From NCBI GenBank assembly GCA_008711295.1, contig VUYV01000213.1, positions 1,040,914 through 1,104,913 on the forward strand: a stretch of 64,000 nucleotides of DNA. The letters run 5' to 3'. The DNA is from Anarhynchus alexandrinus. Its lineage: Eukaryota > Chordata > Aves > Charadriiformes > Charadriidae. Positions 50,951 through 61,853 of the stretch are shown here, piece after piece. The notes below the pieces were generated by a model that was not told the origin of the DNA, searched no databases, and saw only the letters and a list, made by a program, of their open reading frames with translations. The first letter of the stretch is position 1. Each line of letters begins with the position of its first letter. The position numbers and the translations under genes were made by a program.

Positions 50951-52417
50951 TCTTCTATTTATAACCAAGTCAAACACGGACCGAGATTTTTTATAACTGG
51001 AGCTATAGTTTGATGCTAGAAAAGACTCTTAATTACATAAACAACACAGGAAAATTTGTTATACTTTCTCTGGGATCTTTGCTGTCCTTAGATCAATTCA
51101 GTACTTATTCTTCTATAAACTGTTCTCAATCAGTGCTTGAGGTAGGACTCTGGGTAAAATAAAGATATATTTATCTTGGAACAGTAACACACCCATGAGG
51201 CTCCCAAAGATTTCATGTTTTGTGGTCTTTACTTTGGCGCAGCATCTCTGATGCAAACACAGAAGTAACAAAACAGAGACATAAGCATATGATGAAATTC
51301 AGAGTTCACAATTTTCTTAAAATTACATAAGCATTCAGCCCACACTGCTTGGCGAAATGACTTCTGCTGATGCCAGCACCTGGGTGGCTCCGAAGGCAGT
51401 GCCCCCACTCTCCTCTCAGGAGCCTAAAAACAGTCTAGCTTCCCAACCTCTGTCAGGTAAAAGGTGAGACAAGGGTAACCTCAAGGTGCATAGGCATACA
51501 GACACACTGTGCACTGCCAAGCTGTGAGACAATGCTATAGCATCTCCCAGTGAGTCAGCTGAACCAGATACCCCATCCACACTGAACATGACTGCAGCAC
51601 CTGGACTTTGCATCCAGGGACAGCATACAGCAAGACACTGGGCAGTTTGGGCTTTTCCAAAATCTTTTCCAAACCCAGTACCCTGATCTTACCAACCATC
51701 TAGTAACCTAAAGAAGGATGAGAAGGATGGGGCTGAAACCAATTGCCACAACTGGCAAACTTCTTGTGGTTTCCACCTTGGCAGCAAAGCTGGAGGCAAT
51801 TCCTTTTACCCGCTACTAAACAGGAATTTAATATCTGGGCCTGGCTTTCTCCTCAGCCCAGCAGCAGCTGTGTGCCGGGGGAGAGAATCCAGACCTCAAA
51901 GCTTGGAGGTAGGCTATGACCTGACTTCTCCTCAGCCTGCTCAACAGACAAAGGTATGAGACATTTTGCTCCACTTCTTCAGTAAAATTCTCTCCCTGTT
52001 CTGCAAGGATGTCTCCATCCCCAGCAGAGCAACTCTGCATTTACAAGAAGGCAGTTTTTCAAACAAAGTGGCCATAATCTAATTTGTTATCATGCCTAAC
52101 CTGTCTGTCCATCATTCTGTCTACATACCTTCCTACCTCTTTTCTCCTCTCCCCTATATTCTGAACTTTTCTAAGTCAGGATTTGTATGTTCTTCACATT
52201 ACAGCACATTGTATATCTCTGCGCAATGAGACTGCACTTCCTACCAAAAAAATGATATTCGGCTGCGACTCACCAATGATATTCCTTGTAGGATATGGCA
52301 AGCCTAGGGGAGGAATCATAAAGTGTTAGTTTTCTTCCTGTGGTAAATTCTTCATGTCTTCAAGTCCTGGCAAGACGGCTTTCAACTCCTGAACCAGATG
52401 CTGCCAGACAAACTCAG
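50951..52417. other. Non-coding stretch, no gene recognised
   Basis: This is unique sequence of mid GC content near 51350-52050. Minus frames at 51416-51613 and 51828-52040 are short and unrecognised. Confidence 0.5.
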
Positions 52418-52474
52418 TCCTGGTGTCACCCTAATTAGCCCCCTGGAATTATGCCAGGACCAATTTCTCCCTTC
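52418..52474. repeat. Possible ancient amniote repeat relic (CTGGTGTCACCCTAATT)
   Basis: CCTGGTGTCACCCTAATT, then CCTGGAATTATGCCAGGACCAATTT has the layout of the same old repeat type as 50875-50950: a CTGGTGTAACTC arm, an inverted GAGTTACACCAGG arm and a final ATTTGGCC-like word. It is degenerate. Confidence 0.4.
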
Positions 52475-53439
52475 ATACTTGAAGATTTACTGCTGCAGAG
52501 AATATAGCAGATATGTGTCTCACAGATAGAAGGACAGTATATTTGTAATACTATAAAATAGCAAGAAGCTTATTTTACTGTGTGCTGCACGCACGTGCGC
52601 ATGATAAAACCTTGCAGCAAAAGGCATATTCACCATTGCCTTCGACTGCAAAGGCATCGGGATTTCTCCCACACTGTTCAAGAGGAAATAAAATGGCTGC
52701 ACAAAAATAAGTGGTAAGAGTGGGGAGAATATGAGAAAGAAACAAGTACATAACCAAATCCTTAGAAGCTGTTAACTGAATTATTGGTTTTAGTAATCTG
52801 AAAAAATATGGGCCCTTGTTTGTCTAACTGGAGCACATTTTCATTTCTACTTCTACACTCTGTTGTAAGATGAAAGACAATAAAGCTTAATGAAGCTGAT
52901 TGCTAGAGACTTTTGCCCACTATTAACTGGGAGGAAGGACGACTTGAGGCAGGCTTACAGCCCAAGCTACTTAGTAACAAAGAGCCACCTAAATTGGTAT
53001 AATAGTTTTTCACGTCGAAAAAATACGGAGCGGTAACAGAGTTCCTGTCCTTACCCCGAGCCAGAAGCTGCAGCTCTCTGTGGGAGGTACATATGTAGCC
53101 GTTGGAAAATGGCTCTACTGTTTTCTTTTGAATAGCTTTCCACCAGGTGCAGATGCCAGATGCACGACCTTCTGCACTACAGAAAGCTCTGGATCACTTC
53201 TGTCGCGCAGGGACTTTTACACATTAATATCAATACTCAAAGTAGATCTCAGTGTTTCAGCTCTCCCTAGGAAACAAAGTCCGTGAGTGCTCCAGTGAAA
53301 AAGGAAGAAGCGAGAAGAAGGACACTGGAGAAGGTCTGCGAGATCGTGTTTCACTGTAAATTTGGAAGATAGTTTGTTAATAGTGATGGCTGGACTGAGA
53401 GATCTGATTTAATGGTCTGAGCGCAGAACTTGAAACTAT
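52475..53439. other. Non-coding stretch, no gene recognised
   Basis: A CpG- and E-box-like word GCACGCACGTGCGCATG occurs at about 52587. No gene or transposon was recognised. Confidence 0.5.
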
Positions 53440-53600
53440 AAATCTCTAATTTGGCTCTGATACATCATTCTCTTGTGGTCCAAGCCAAGATACTTAATCT
53501 TTCTTCACCTGTAAAATGGGGATACTAGTATATATATTGCAAGGCTATATGGAGGGCTTATTAGATTAAGTTTCTGAAGTATTTCACATATAAAAGAAGT
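53440..53600 (+). mobile_element. MIR-like ancient SINE (CORE-SINE) relic
   Basis: The stretch reads TTTGGCTCTGATAC, then CCAAGATACTTAATC, TTTCTTCACCTGTAAAATGGGGATACTAGTA and GGAGGGCTTATTAGATTAAG. This follows the MIR order of GGCTCTGCC, GGGCAAGTCACTTAACC, CTCATCTGTAAAATGGGGATAATA, and GTGAGGATTAAATGAG. The CACCTGTAAAATGGGGAT word at 53506-53523 is the best-preserved part. MIR elements are tRNA-derived SINEs that ceased moving long before modern birds. This copy is inert and could at most have been recruited as regulatory DNA. Confidence 0.7.
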
Positions 53601-55907
53601 GAAGAAACCCTTCAAAAATATAGACAGTTACGGTGAGGTCTTGAAATATTGATGCTTTATTCAGCTTTATCTACATTTCATTTTAAAGTGATAAATCTTA
53701 CTAAATTTCATGAAAATGGTTATTTGAAAATTGTATAAAATATCTGCCAGATTCCTTTGCAATACAATGATGTATTTTCTTTCCTCCAAATGTATCATGG
53801 ATCCTGTTCTTTTTTTCTTTTGCTGCTGACTATTGTTCTTTATTCAACCACCTATAGTTTTCCTGAGACTCTCCTTTTTTTCAGAAGAATTTTTCCTTTC
53901 CTCCTTTTATCTTTTTGTAAAAGGTTGTCACATGTATAATCTTTTACTTAGATCAGGATGGGGCTGACCTCAGTTTCACACGGTCCAGGATATGTTCAGC
54001 TCAGGCAAGCCCCGATACACCTGATAGCCCTGATTATACTTGTTACAGTCTTGTAAGCAATTACCCTGACAAACGCTGTCAAACCACTCAAAATCGTATA
54101 TAGGATTAAGAGCTGTAATAACTGTCAGAGAGGCCTATTGAATATTAGAAGGGATTTTGGAATCGATAGGGTGCAATGACTTCAGTCAAAAATGACTTCT
54201 AAAAAACAAACCTGTTTTGAGGATGGAAAAAAGATTTAGTCTTAAATATATTTTTTCTACAATTATTCACTACTTCTAACTTTAAGGAAAAGGGTAGTAC
54301 TTTGTTGCTGTATTACCTGTGAAATAATGAGGAAACACCTCATTAAAGAGGTAGCTGCAACATTTAGATTTAGAGCACAAAAGGTTGAAAAATGGAAGGC
54401 TGCAGTAACATCTCAATATTCATGAATAAGAATAGAGAATGGGAAGAGGCTTCAGGTTAGATGTTTTTATACTGCCTTGCTTTGCCTAACAGAAAATATT
54501 TGAAGAATAACCTTTTAAGAGAGAAAATACTATAAAACCAAAAATACTTATTCAAAGTAAGATTCAAATCACATACTTACTGCCATGTAATTAAAAGGAA
54601 TGTCCCTGGTTATGCCTGCTCTAGTAACACTCTTTAAATGCTCAATGTTACAATTTCTCCTTATTCCCCTCAAATACTTTGAATACATGATTCAACAGAA
54701 AATCACAATTTTCTTACAAACTGAAAGATAAGCACTTGGGAAGGTGTATAATAATTTACATATACTGGGCTACCTTTGCTTTCTACTGTGGTCAATGGCA
54801 AAACTTCTATTTGATCTCAGTAAGAGGAGGATTCAGTCCATACTCTTGCTAAATAGTAAATGAAAGCACTCATCTTCATTTATTTAATTTGTATTAATTT
54901 TTCATGTGAGCTATTGACGTCTTGTTCTGCTGTAGGAAAAATACCAGATTCTGTTTTAATAGAAGGCTGCATCCAAGTGGAATTCTGTTTAAAAGGTGTC
55001 AGAATCAGAAATCCTATTTTAAATAGGGGCAAGAAGCAGGTCTGTTAAGTCTTCTAGAGAACAAATTAACAAGTGGGAATGATTAAGCCAGAAATGACTT
55101 GGTGTTCTAATTGAAGAAGTCATGCAGCATGATGTCACCCCCTGTTATTAGTATTTAATTGCTTTCAGAGAGAGCTCAGTGTGCTTCTCTTCTCTCTCCC
55201 ACAAGAAAATACTCACAGCATTTAAAATGCATCAAGTTATAGAAGAATGTTGCTGTTTGCACACACTTGGTCTGTTTTAAGTTGATGTAATTAAATTAGC
55301 TAAATAAAAAAACACGGAACTGTTTATAGGCTCAGCTTGGATTTTTTTGTTTTATGCATCCAGGTCTGTTTCCAGTCTCATTGGCTGGTTTAAAGACTGT
55401 TCTTGCAGTGCATCTAACAAAGAATAGTCACATCCTGTGACTGCACCTGGTTTGCTGAACTGGCTATTTGAATTTTTTTCGGTGAAGTGTCAGTGTAGAA
55501 GGGTCATTATGTTATAGAAACGGGGAGGGAGGGGCACTGTGCTCGTTACTTATCCATGCATATGAGGTATTCAAAATCTTTTTGTCATCAAAGTGTTGGG
55601 ACAGATGACTTCAACGTGTACATTAAAGCCAAGCAAAAGCTTTACTGTGTGTTTCTATCAATTGCAGATCATTTAGCCTGCATCAAATTATCTGAGTAGA
55701 ACTATATATACACAAAGAAAGGAAGGCTTGAATAAATGACATTTGAAAGAAGAGCATTACACACTGCAAAATAGTTTCTACTTCTTGCTCATGCAGGTAG
55801 CCCCTATCATGGCAGTCAAAGTACTGAAGCATCATTACTCTGAGCGTTGTATCCAGCTTGTTTTCTACGTCTCTGATCACTCCTTTCATACACACAGCAT
55901 ACACACT
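53601..55907. other. Non-coding stretch, no gene recognised
   Basis: This is unique AT-leaning sequence. The short frames at 53757-53939 and 54860-55048 have no signature. Confidence 0.5.
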
Positions 55908-56469
55908 TCACATGAGCTGGCAATATGCACGCGCAGCCCAGGCGGCCAACCGCATCCTGGGCTGCAGCAACAGAAGCGTGGCCAGCAGATCCAGAGAGGT
56001 GATTCTGCCCCTCTTCTCTGCTCTGGTGAGACCACACCTGGAATATTGTGTCCAGCTTTGGAGTCCTCAGCACAAGGAGGACATGGACCTGTTAAAGCAG
56101 GTCCAGAGGAGGGCCATGAAGATGATCAGAGGGCTGGAGAATCTCTCCTATGAAGACAGGCCGAGAGAGTTGGTGTTGTTCAACCTGGAGGAGATAAGGC
56201 TCTGGGGAGACCTTATAGCAGCCTTCCAGTATCTGAAGGGGGCCTACAGGAAAGCTGGAGAGGGACTTTTTACAAGGGCATGTAGTGATAGTACGAGGGG
56301 TAACAGCTTCAAACTGGAAGAGGGCAGGTTTAGATTAGATATCAGGAAGAAATTTTTCACTCTGAGGGTGGTGAGGCACTGGAACAGGTTTCCCAGAGAA
56401 GTTGTGGAGGCCCCATGCCTGGAAGTGTTCAAGGCCAGGTTGGACGGGGCTTTGAGCAACCTGGTCTAG
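55908..56469 (+). pseudogene. CR1 ORF2 C-terminal fragment, frame still open
   Basis: This is the last about 185 residues of the CR1 ORF2 reverse transcriptase, open to its natural stop TAG at 56467-56469. Landmarks in order are SVASRSREVILPLFSALVRP, HLEYCVQLWSPQHKEDMDLL, LSYEDRPRELVLFNLEEIRL, GDLIAAFQYLKGAYRKAGEG, FRLDIRKKFFTLRVVRHWNR and the end FKARLDGALSNLV. The endonuclease and the RT catalytic motifs are absent because of 5' truncation, so the piece cannot move on its own. The open frame extends upstream to about 55858 into non-CR1 DNA by chance. No promoter is evident. Confidence 0.9.
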
Positions 56470-56566
56470 TGGGGGGTGTCCCTGTCTATGGCAGGGGGGT
56501 TGGAACCAGATGATCCTTAAGGTCCCTTCCAACCTAAACCATTCTATGATTCTGTCATTCTATGAT
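55908..56566 (+). mobile_element. CR1 LINE, 5'-truncated (copy B)
   Basis: This is a non-LTR retrotransposon fragment. It joins unique DNA near 55908, just before the ACATGAGC...GCAGCCCAGGCGGCC word it shares with copy A. It continues through the end of ORF2 and a short 3' untranslated part (GGTGTCCCTGTC, GGAACCAGATGATCC, CCTTCCAACCTAAACC). It ends in three ATTCT(ATG/GTC)-type tail units at 56541-56566. It lies on the same strand as copy A, about 28.5 kb apart, and clearly belongs to the same subfamily. The intact frame suggests it is the less decayed of the two. Confidence 0.95.
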
Positions 56567-57515
56567 TTTCACTAATTCAATAATGCTATTGTTCAAGAAA
56601 GAAACTTTAAATAGTTGAGATTTAACACAGTTTTGATGGACTGCTCCTGATTTCTTCATCACTATGTGTTTCTCAAGATGCTTGCAAAATGATGATCCTG
56701 GGAAACATCATGTACTCTCAGCACCTCTTCCTGATCATTTTGAAAAGCATGTCCAGCTCATATGTTTTCTACTGCACTAGTTGCAAGTTTGAAAAATAGA
56801 TGTCTTAAACACTGCTCTAAGGGACAGGACTCTGTGGCTTTTGTCCCACTTTTTTCAGCTATGCTCCAGCTTCAGAAGGGGAAAAAAAAATCTCAGTTGG
56901 GCCTTCTGAGAGAAAAGATATGCCTGAGGGTTTTTCTCTCTCTTATATCCAACAGATGAAATATGAGGGAAGGAAAAAAATGTTCTTTTTCTCCAGACAT
57001 GGGGATTGCTGTCCCACCTTGGGGCAGCCTGACACAGAGATCTTTCTGTCTGACAATTATCCTCCTTGCTACCTAACAGGCCTCAGTTGAAAGGGAGAAA
57101 AGAAGTAAACATCAAAAGTGCAAGAGATGAAACCTTTGTTTCCTACTCTCGTGTCCAGGCAATGGCTCCAAAAGTAAATTCCCTATCCCACTGCAGGGGC
57201 TAATTCCTTCCAACCATAGACATTGTGTTGGTTTCTTTTGGTTCTGCCAAACGAAAACAGAACACAATGTACCTCAAATGAACGTGCACCAAGGAAGCCA
57301 TTAAAAACTGACTGAACCAGAACTGCTTTTTGACCACTTTTCCAGTTCTAGATCTCAAAACACTTTGTTATGAAGTTGCTTGTCCTTATCTATATTTATG
57401 CTACATCACCATGAAGTTACAAAGCGGGAGACATGTCTGAAAAAGTTCTCAGAATAAGATACATAAAAATACAAGTTATGAAGCTCATTAAATGACAGGA
57501 AAGTCTTTTTCCTAG
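56567..57515. other. Non-coding stretch, no gene recognised
   Basis: This is unique sequence following the CR1 tail. No exon or repeat was recognised. Confidence 0.5.
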
Positions 57516-57718
57516 AGGAACCTGATGTGAGTCCAAAACCTTTGCTGGGGCCCAGGGTCCTAGTTATTTCACCCCTGCTATGGGTTTGGCTGCCTGTACT
57601 CAAGGCTAGTTCTGATGCGGTGCAGCTGTGCAACCTGGGATCAGGCTGCTGTGAAAAGTGCTGGGAAAGATCAGCGAGAAGCAATGCTGGGGCTCCCTGC
57701 TTTGCTTGGGAGCTGCAG
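57516..57718 (+). other. Exon-like block of unknown nature
   Basis: It is preceded by an acceptor-like AAGTCTTTTTCCTAG (57501-57515) and followed by a strong donor, CTGCAG|GTAAGGT, at 57719. The 203-nt interval is GC-richer than its surroundings. One frame is open throughout, starting GAA at 57518 and giving a peptide containing SPKPLLGPRVLVISP and LCNLGSGCCEKCWER. The reverse strand is also open over much of it, so open frames are weak evidence. I recognise no protein. It could be an exon of a long non-coding RNA, a coding exon, or an old retroelement piece. Confidence 0.2.
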
Positions 57719-60700
57719 GTAAGGTCAGGCAGGGGGTCTTTGAACTACAGAGCAGCTGTGCCAGTACTTGGCCATCTACTTTGCTGATTCAGTCCTTGAC
57801 CAGACTTGACTTTGTGGTTTGTCTTCAGACCTGTCTGATCACTGTGAACTTGCCTGGTGACCACTGGACTCATGGCTGATGAGGTTACCAGCATCAGACC
57901 TGCTCTGCTCTTCTTCTTCTGGGCTCTTGCCCGTAGCGCCACCACCCCACCGGGTTTGCTGTCACTCTCAGCTCTGGGCTTGCCCTCCTGTATGGAGATG
58001 CCCAGTCCTACTGCCCTCTGACAAGCACTTTGCTCTGGTTAGGCATGCAGTTTTTTTGTTTTAATTGGGTCTATTACAAATAGACTTTCTATTCATAATA
58101 GACCTTCTATAATGAAGGGAAGAAGATAAGCTCAAAAGGAAACTTAAGCCATAAAGTCAGAGAAACTCTTTAAACTGTAAAGATGCCTCTGACTGCTGTA
58201 AAGAGCAGTAGTATTAGAATATTATTTGTATGCGTAACTTTTTTATGTAGCCATTACTGTTCCCCATGAAAACACAGCTTTTCTGAAAAATGCCATTTCT
58301 TGACAAAATTTTTGTACACATAAATACCTTGTTTCTGTCTTTTGACCATTTCCCTGAACTTCCTCCAGACTTTACTATTTCCCATTCAAACCCAGATCTG
58401 GTTATACCACACTTCATTCGCTCTGCATGGAGATTAATTCAACTGCCTTGTGCTAAGATGATTTTTTATGTTACATTTCCAAGCACTTTGTGGTACATGA
58501 AGTTTTGTCTTCAAAGGATGAGGTGTATAATATTTATGAGAAAAACATCACAGGTTAGAAGAACATTCCCATTTTAAGATTATTTTTGACCCTTTCTTTT
58601 TTTTTCTAGGGAAGTCTTAGTGTCATAAGCTTTTTTCCCCCCAGATGATGTGACATCCTTAAGTTCCTTATTAAAAATGTTTGAAGGCAATCAGTTAAAT
58701 CTTTTATACTAGTGAGAAGGACTAGATCTACTCTCAAGGGGTCTATTTTTGTACAGAAGTGTTTCAAATAGTTTAAGAGTTTTCCATATTGTTTTTTATT
58801 ATTAAATAAAATAATGGTGCAAATATTGTTTTAATTAAGCATCGCTTTCAGAAGTGAGCCCTATTACTGTTTTATGTTTGTCACACGATGGAGACATGAA
58901 GACATTCTGTACTTTTAACAGCAAGGCTATAAAAGATCAGGGCTTCACTGGCTGTCCTGTTTCCTATCATCATGAAAGTGGACACTTCAAGAGCTGACTG
59001 TGGATGTGGTGTATTACTGTTATGGAGACATTTTCTAACATAATATACTGTACATAATGAGAGACCAGAGAAGCTAGGCAAGAATGAGAGAAAGAGAGTA
59101 GAATATAAAAAAAATAAATTAAAAAAAAAAAAAAGGAAAGGCTTTGGCTTTTCTTTTATGTGGTAAAGTACCATTTTATACTTTTTGCCACAGCCTTATT
59201 AAAAATTAGTTGAACAACGTGGTCAAGATATATAATAGCCAACATGAATTTGGTAGCAGACACTGGACATTAGGGATGAAGAAAGGAGGGCTGAAATTAG
59301 TGAATTATTAAGTAATGTTAATCCACTCTTCTCCATCTCATTAAATTTATGAACACAGCAATAGAGCGTTTAGTATCGTTGGTACAGGAGAAACATCTGA
59401 CAGCCATTAAAAGTCTATACAAGTATAGTATATTAACCAGTGTTCAAATTCCATGGAAGTATACCAGTGTGAACGAACTTGTCACAGTCTTTGGGAGCTA
59501 CACATAGGTGATGGCAAAACGTGTTTTTTTCAGTACAGAAATTATACTCGGAAAACACATTAAAACAGCTTCATCAGTAGGAGGCATAGAAGGTGCAGGG
59601 CAGGAAGCAATATTACGGGAAAATGACGGTATATCCTTTTATACCAAAAGAGGCACCGTCAGTCACAAGATGGTGAAGGCTGCTGTCAGTAAGAGCTATG
59701 CTCTTTACTGGTTAGTTCCCAAACTTTAAACCACCTCTGGAGCTGTTCTTTAAATGTTTCCAAGACTCTCTGGGGGCAAGTGATTACTTAAGAGGTAGCT
59801 GAAACAACAGCTTGGAAAACTGGTTTATTTTGCATGAATATAACAGTTTTCTGCATTAAGAGATAATGATAAAAAAAATATGGAAACTTCCAAGAATGGA
59901 CAAATAACTGAGTAACACAACAAATGAGTCATATAAAAGTAAATCCTAACGATTTCTTCAGAATTTTTCATCTGAATATGAGTGACCTGCATGTGTTAAG
60001 ATATAGTGTGATCTAAATATACATGACAAACATTATTTGTTTTACTGATAAGCCTTTGCATTACAACATTAACAGTATTCTAAATATCACCATTGAAAGC
60101 AAGATTTTCTTCAAACCTATTCAGCTCAGCTAATCCTTCAACTCAAACGCAACAGTCTTCTTAACTCAGTTTTTTTTCAGGTCCCTCTATCTTAATTGTA
60201 GGAACAAACTGCATGCCTTTAGTATCTAGCAAATTTTGGAAATCATTGATGCCGATTGTCATCTTGGAAAGTATACTGTGCGTTCTTTTGGTATCATGCG
60301 GTACAGAGCATACCACCTGTTCCCTGCCTGCATGGAAATCACAGAAGCAAGATAGACTGTACAAAAGTAAGGAACCAGCAAATGTATCAAACCTTCCTAA
60401 TAACTGTCTGGAAGAAAGAAAACCCAGAGAGGGAAATAGCTACTTCTATTTTCAAATACAGTGATGATCAAGGGCCATAGATGCCTACTAGTAGAAGGAG
60501 AGATAAATGAGGTATTACAACACACCCTACTTAGAGTGGAAAGCATTGATCAGTGGCAGGAGAATTCAGCAGCTGCTGTCAACCACAAACTAATTTCATT
60601 TTACTACTTTTGTACAGCTGTACACAAATCTTGCCCTTTACTGAAATTCCTACCCAAATCCTACCCTACTGCACTGGATTTTTAACTTCTCAGTGGTTGT

Positions 60701-61175
60701 GCTTGAGCTCTCTGAGACATGAGTTCTCTCACAGCAAAAAAATGCCTAAGATGCTCAGAATTTTGTTGGTGAAAAGGTGCAAATCTCTTTTGTAGGTTCT
60801 TGATATGTGTGAGGCAGGACTCGTGGTATTCTCAAGTCCTAGAGAGAACTCCCTCCCCTCTCCCCTTAAGCCAAAAGGTAGTAGTGTCAAATTCTTACTC
60901 TTCATATGCAATCAGATATCATTGCAGTAATCAGCATTAGTAAATTAAGAATCTCATATTTTTGAGCTGGCTTTCTACCACTAAACAGGTTGCTATTTTA
61001 CAATAAAGTTCGCACTGACTCTTTGGAAAATGAGAATGGTAGTACGTTCAGTTCTCCTTGAGCATCTTTACCACTTTTCCTTTCACTTAAGATTCTGAAA
61101 ATTTAGCAGGGGAAGTAATTCTTATGATGTATTGAAGTAATGGATATCTTCTTTTACTGTACATAGCTTTTTCTC
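57719..61175. other. Non-coding stretch, no gene recognised
   Basis: The segment 57780-58030 stays GC-richer and may belong with the exon-like block before it. An A14 run lies at 59121-59134. The rest is AT-rich unique DNA. Confidence 0.5.
59121..59134 (+). repeat. Poly-A run (14 A)
   Basis: A homopolymer of 14 A, preceded by AAAAAAATAAATT. No retroelement body was recognised before it. Confidence 0.85.
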
Positions 61176-61853
61176 TTATAACTTTCTCCTTGGCTTATGT
61201 GACATGTACATTCCCATGAAGACTAATCTGAAGCGAATAGTTTGTGTACTACACCCTCTGTCACAGGGGGCTGCTGTGCTCTGTGTGACATCTGTTGTTG
61301 GCTTCCCGCATTCAGCGAAGAGCCCCCCAGCTCCCTGGCTTAGAGAAACCATGCAGTTTCGTATGGCATAACGTATCTCCTCCGCTACTAGAGGACAGAG
61401 AAATTCTGTTTGTTTTACCTCTGGCTTCAAGTCTAATTTAGTTATTTTACCTAACACTGGAGCATCTTTAGCAGAAAGGATGGGAAGTCCCATTCTCTGT
61501 GCGGCATGCTGGCTACTGAAGGTCCTGTGCTTAGGCATCTTTCTTCTTTTGGGAATTGCTTTAGATACCCAAAACCTGGACAACAAGTTCCAAGAGTTGG
61601 CGAGGTACTTAAAAATTAAGCGTTGCAGCAGTCAATGTGCTGTGGACCTAAGCTTCTGACACTGCTAGAAACCGCAGCGTGAGAGGGTGTTTACTCTTTC
61701 CACAGGCTGGCGAAACTCTTCTGTTTCGTTGGACGCACAGCTCTGCTGAATTTTGACTGCATCAGGCAAGATGTCCTCTGGAAATCCACTTTGGTTATGA
61801 TTCCCCTGCCCTATGCCTTTTTGTTCAGCCCATAGCAAACCACATGACAACAT
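61176..61853 (-). pseudogene. Possible decayed coding sequence, unidentified
   Basis: Read on the minus strand from ATG at 61853, one frame runs 226 codons to TAA at 61176. It has only two internal stops, TAG at 61665-61667 and TGA about 11 codons later. Roughly ten would be expected by chance. The peptide segments on both sides are polar and protein-like (for example FPEDILPDAVKIQQ and ETEEFRQPVERVNTL before the stops, KLDLKPEVKQTEFLCPLVAEE after them). I recognise no family. Alternatives are a chance open stretch, two exons with a short intron between them, or an eroded gene from a mobile element. Confidence 0.2.

Noticed and set aside
55858..55907. Upstream extension of the CR1 copy B frame as a chimeric gene
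   Set aside because: The 5' part is non-CR1 unique DNA that is open by chance, starts without ATG and has no promoter.
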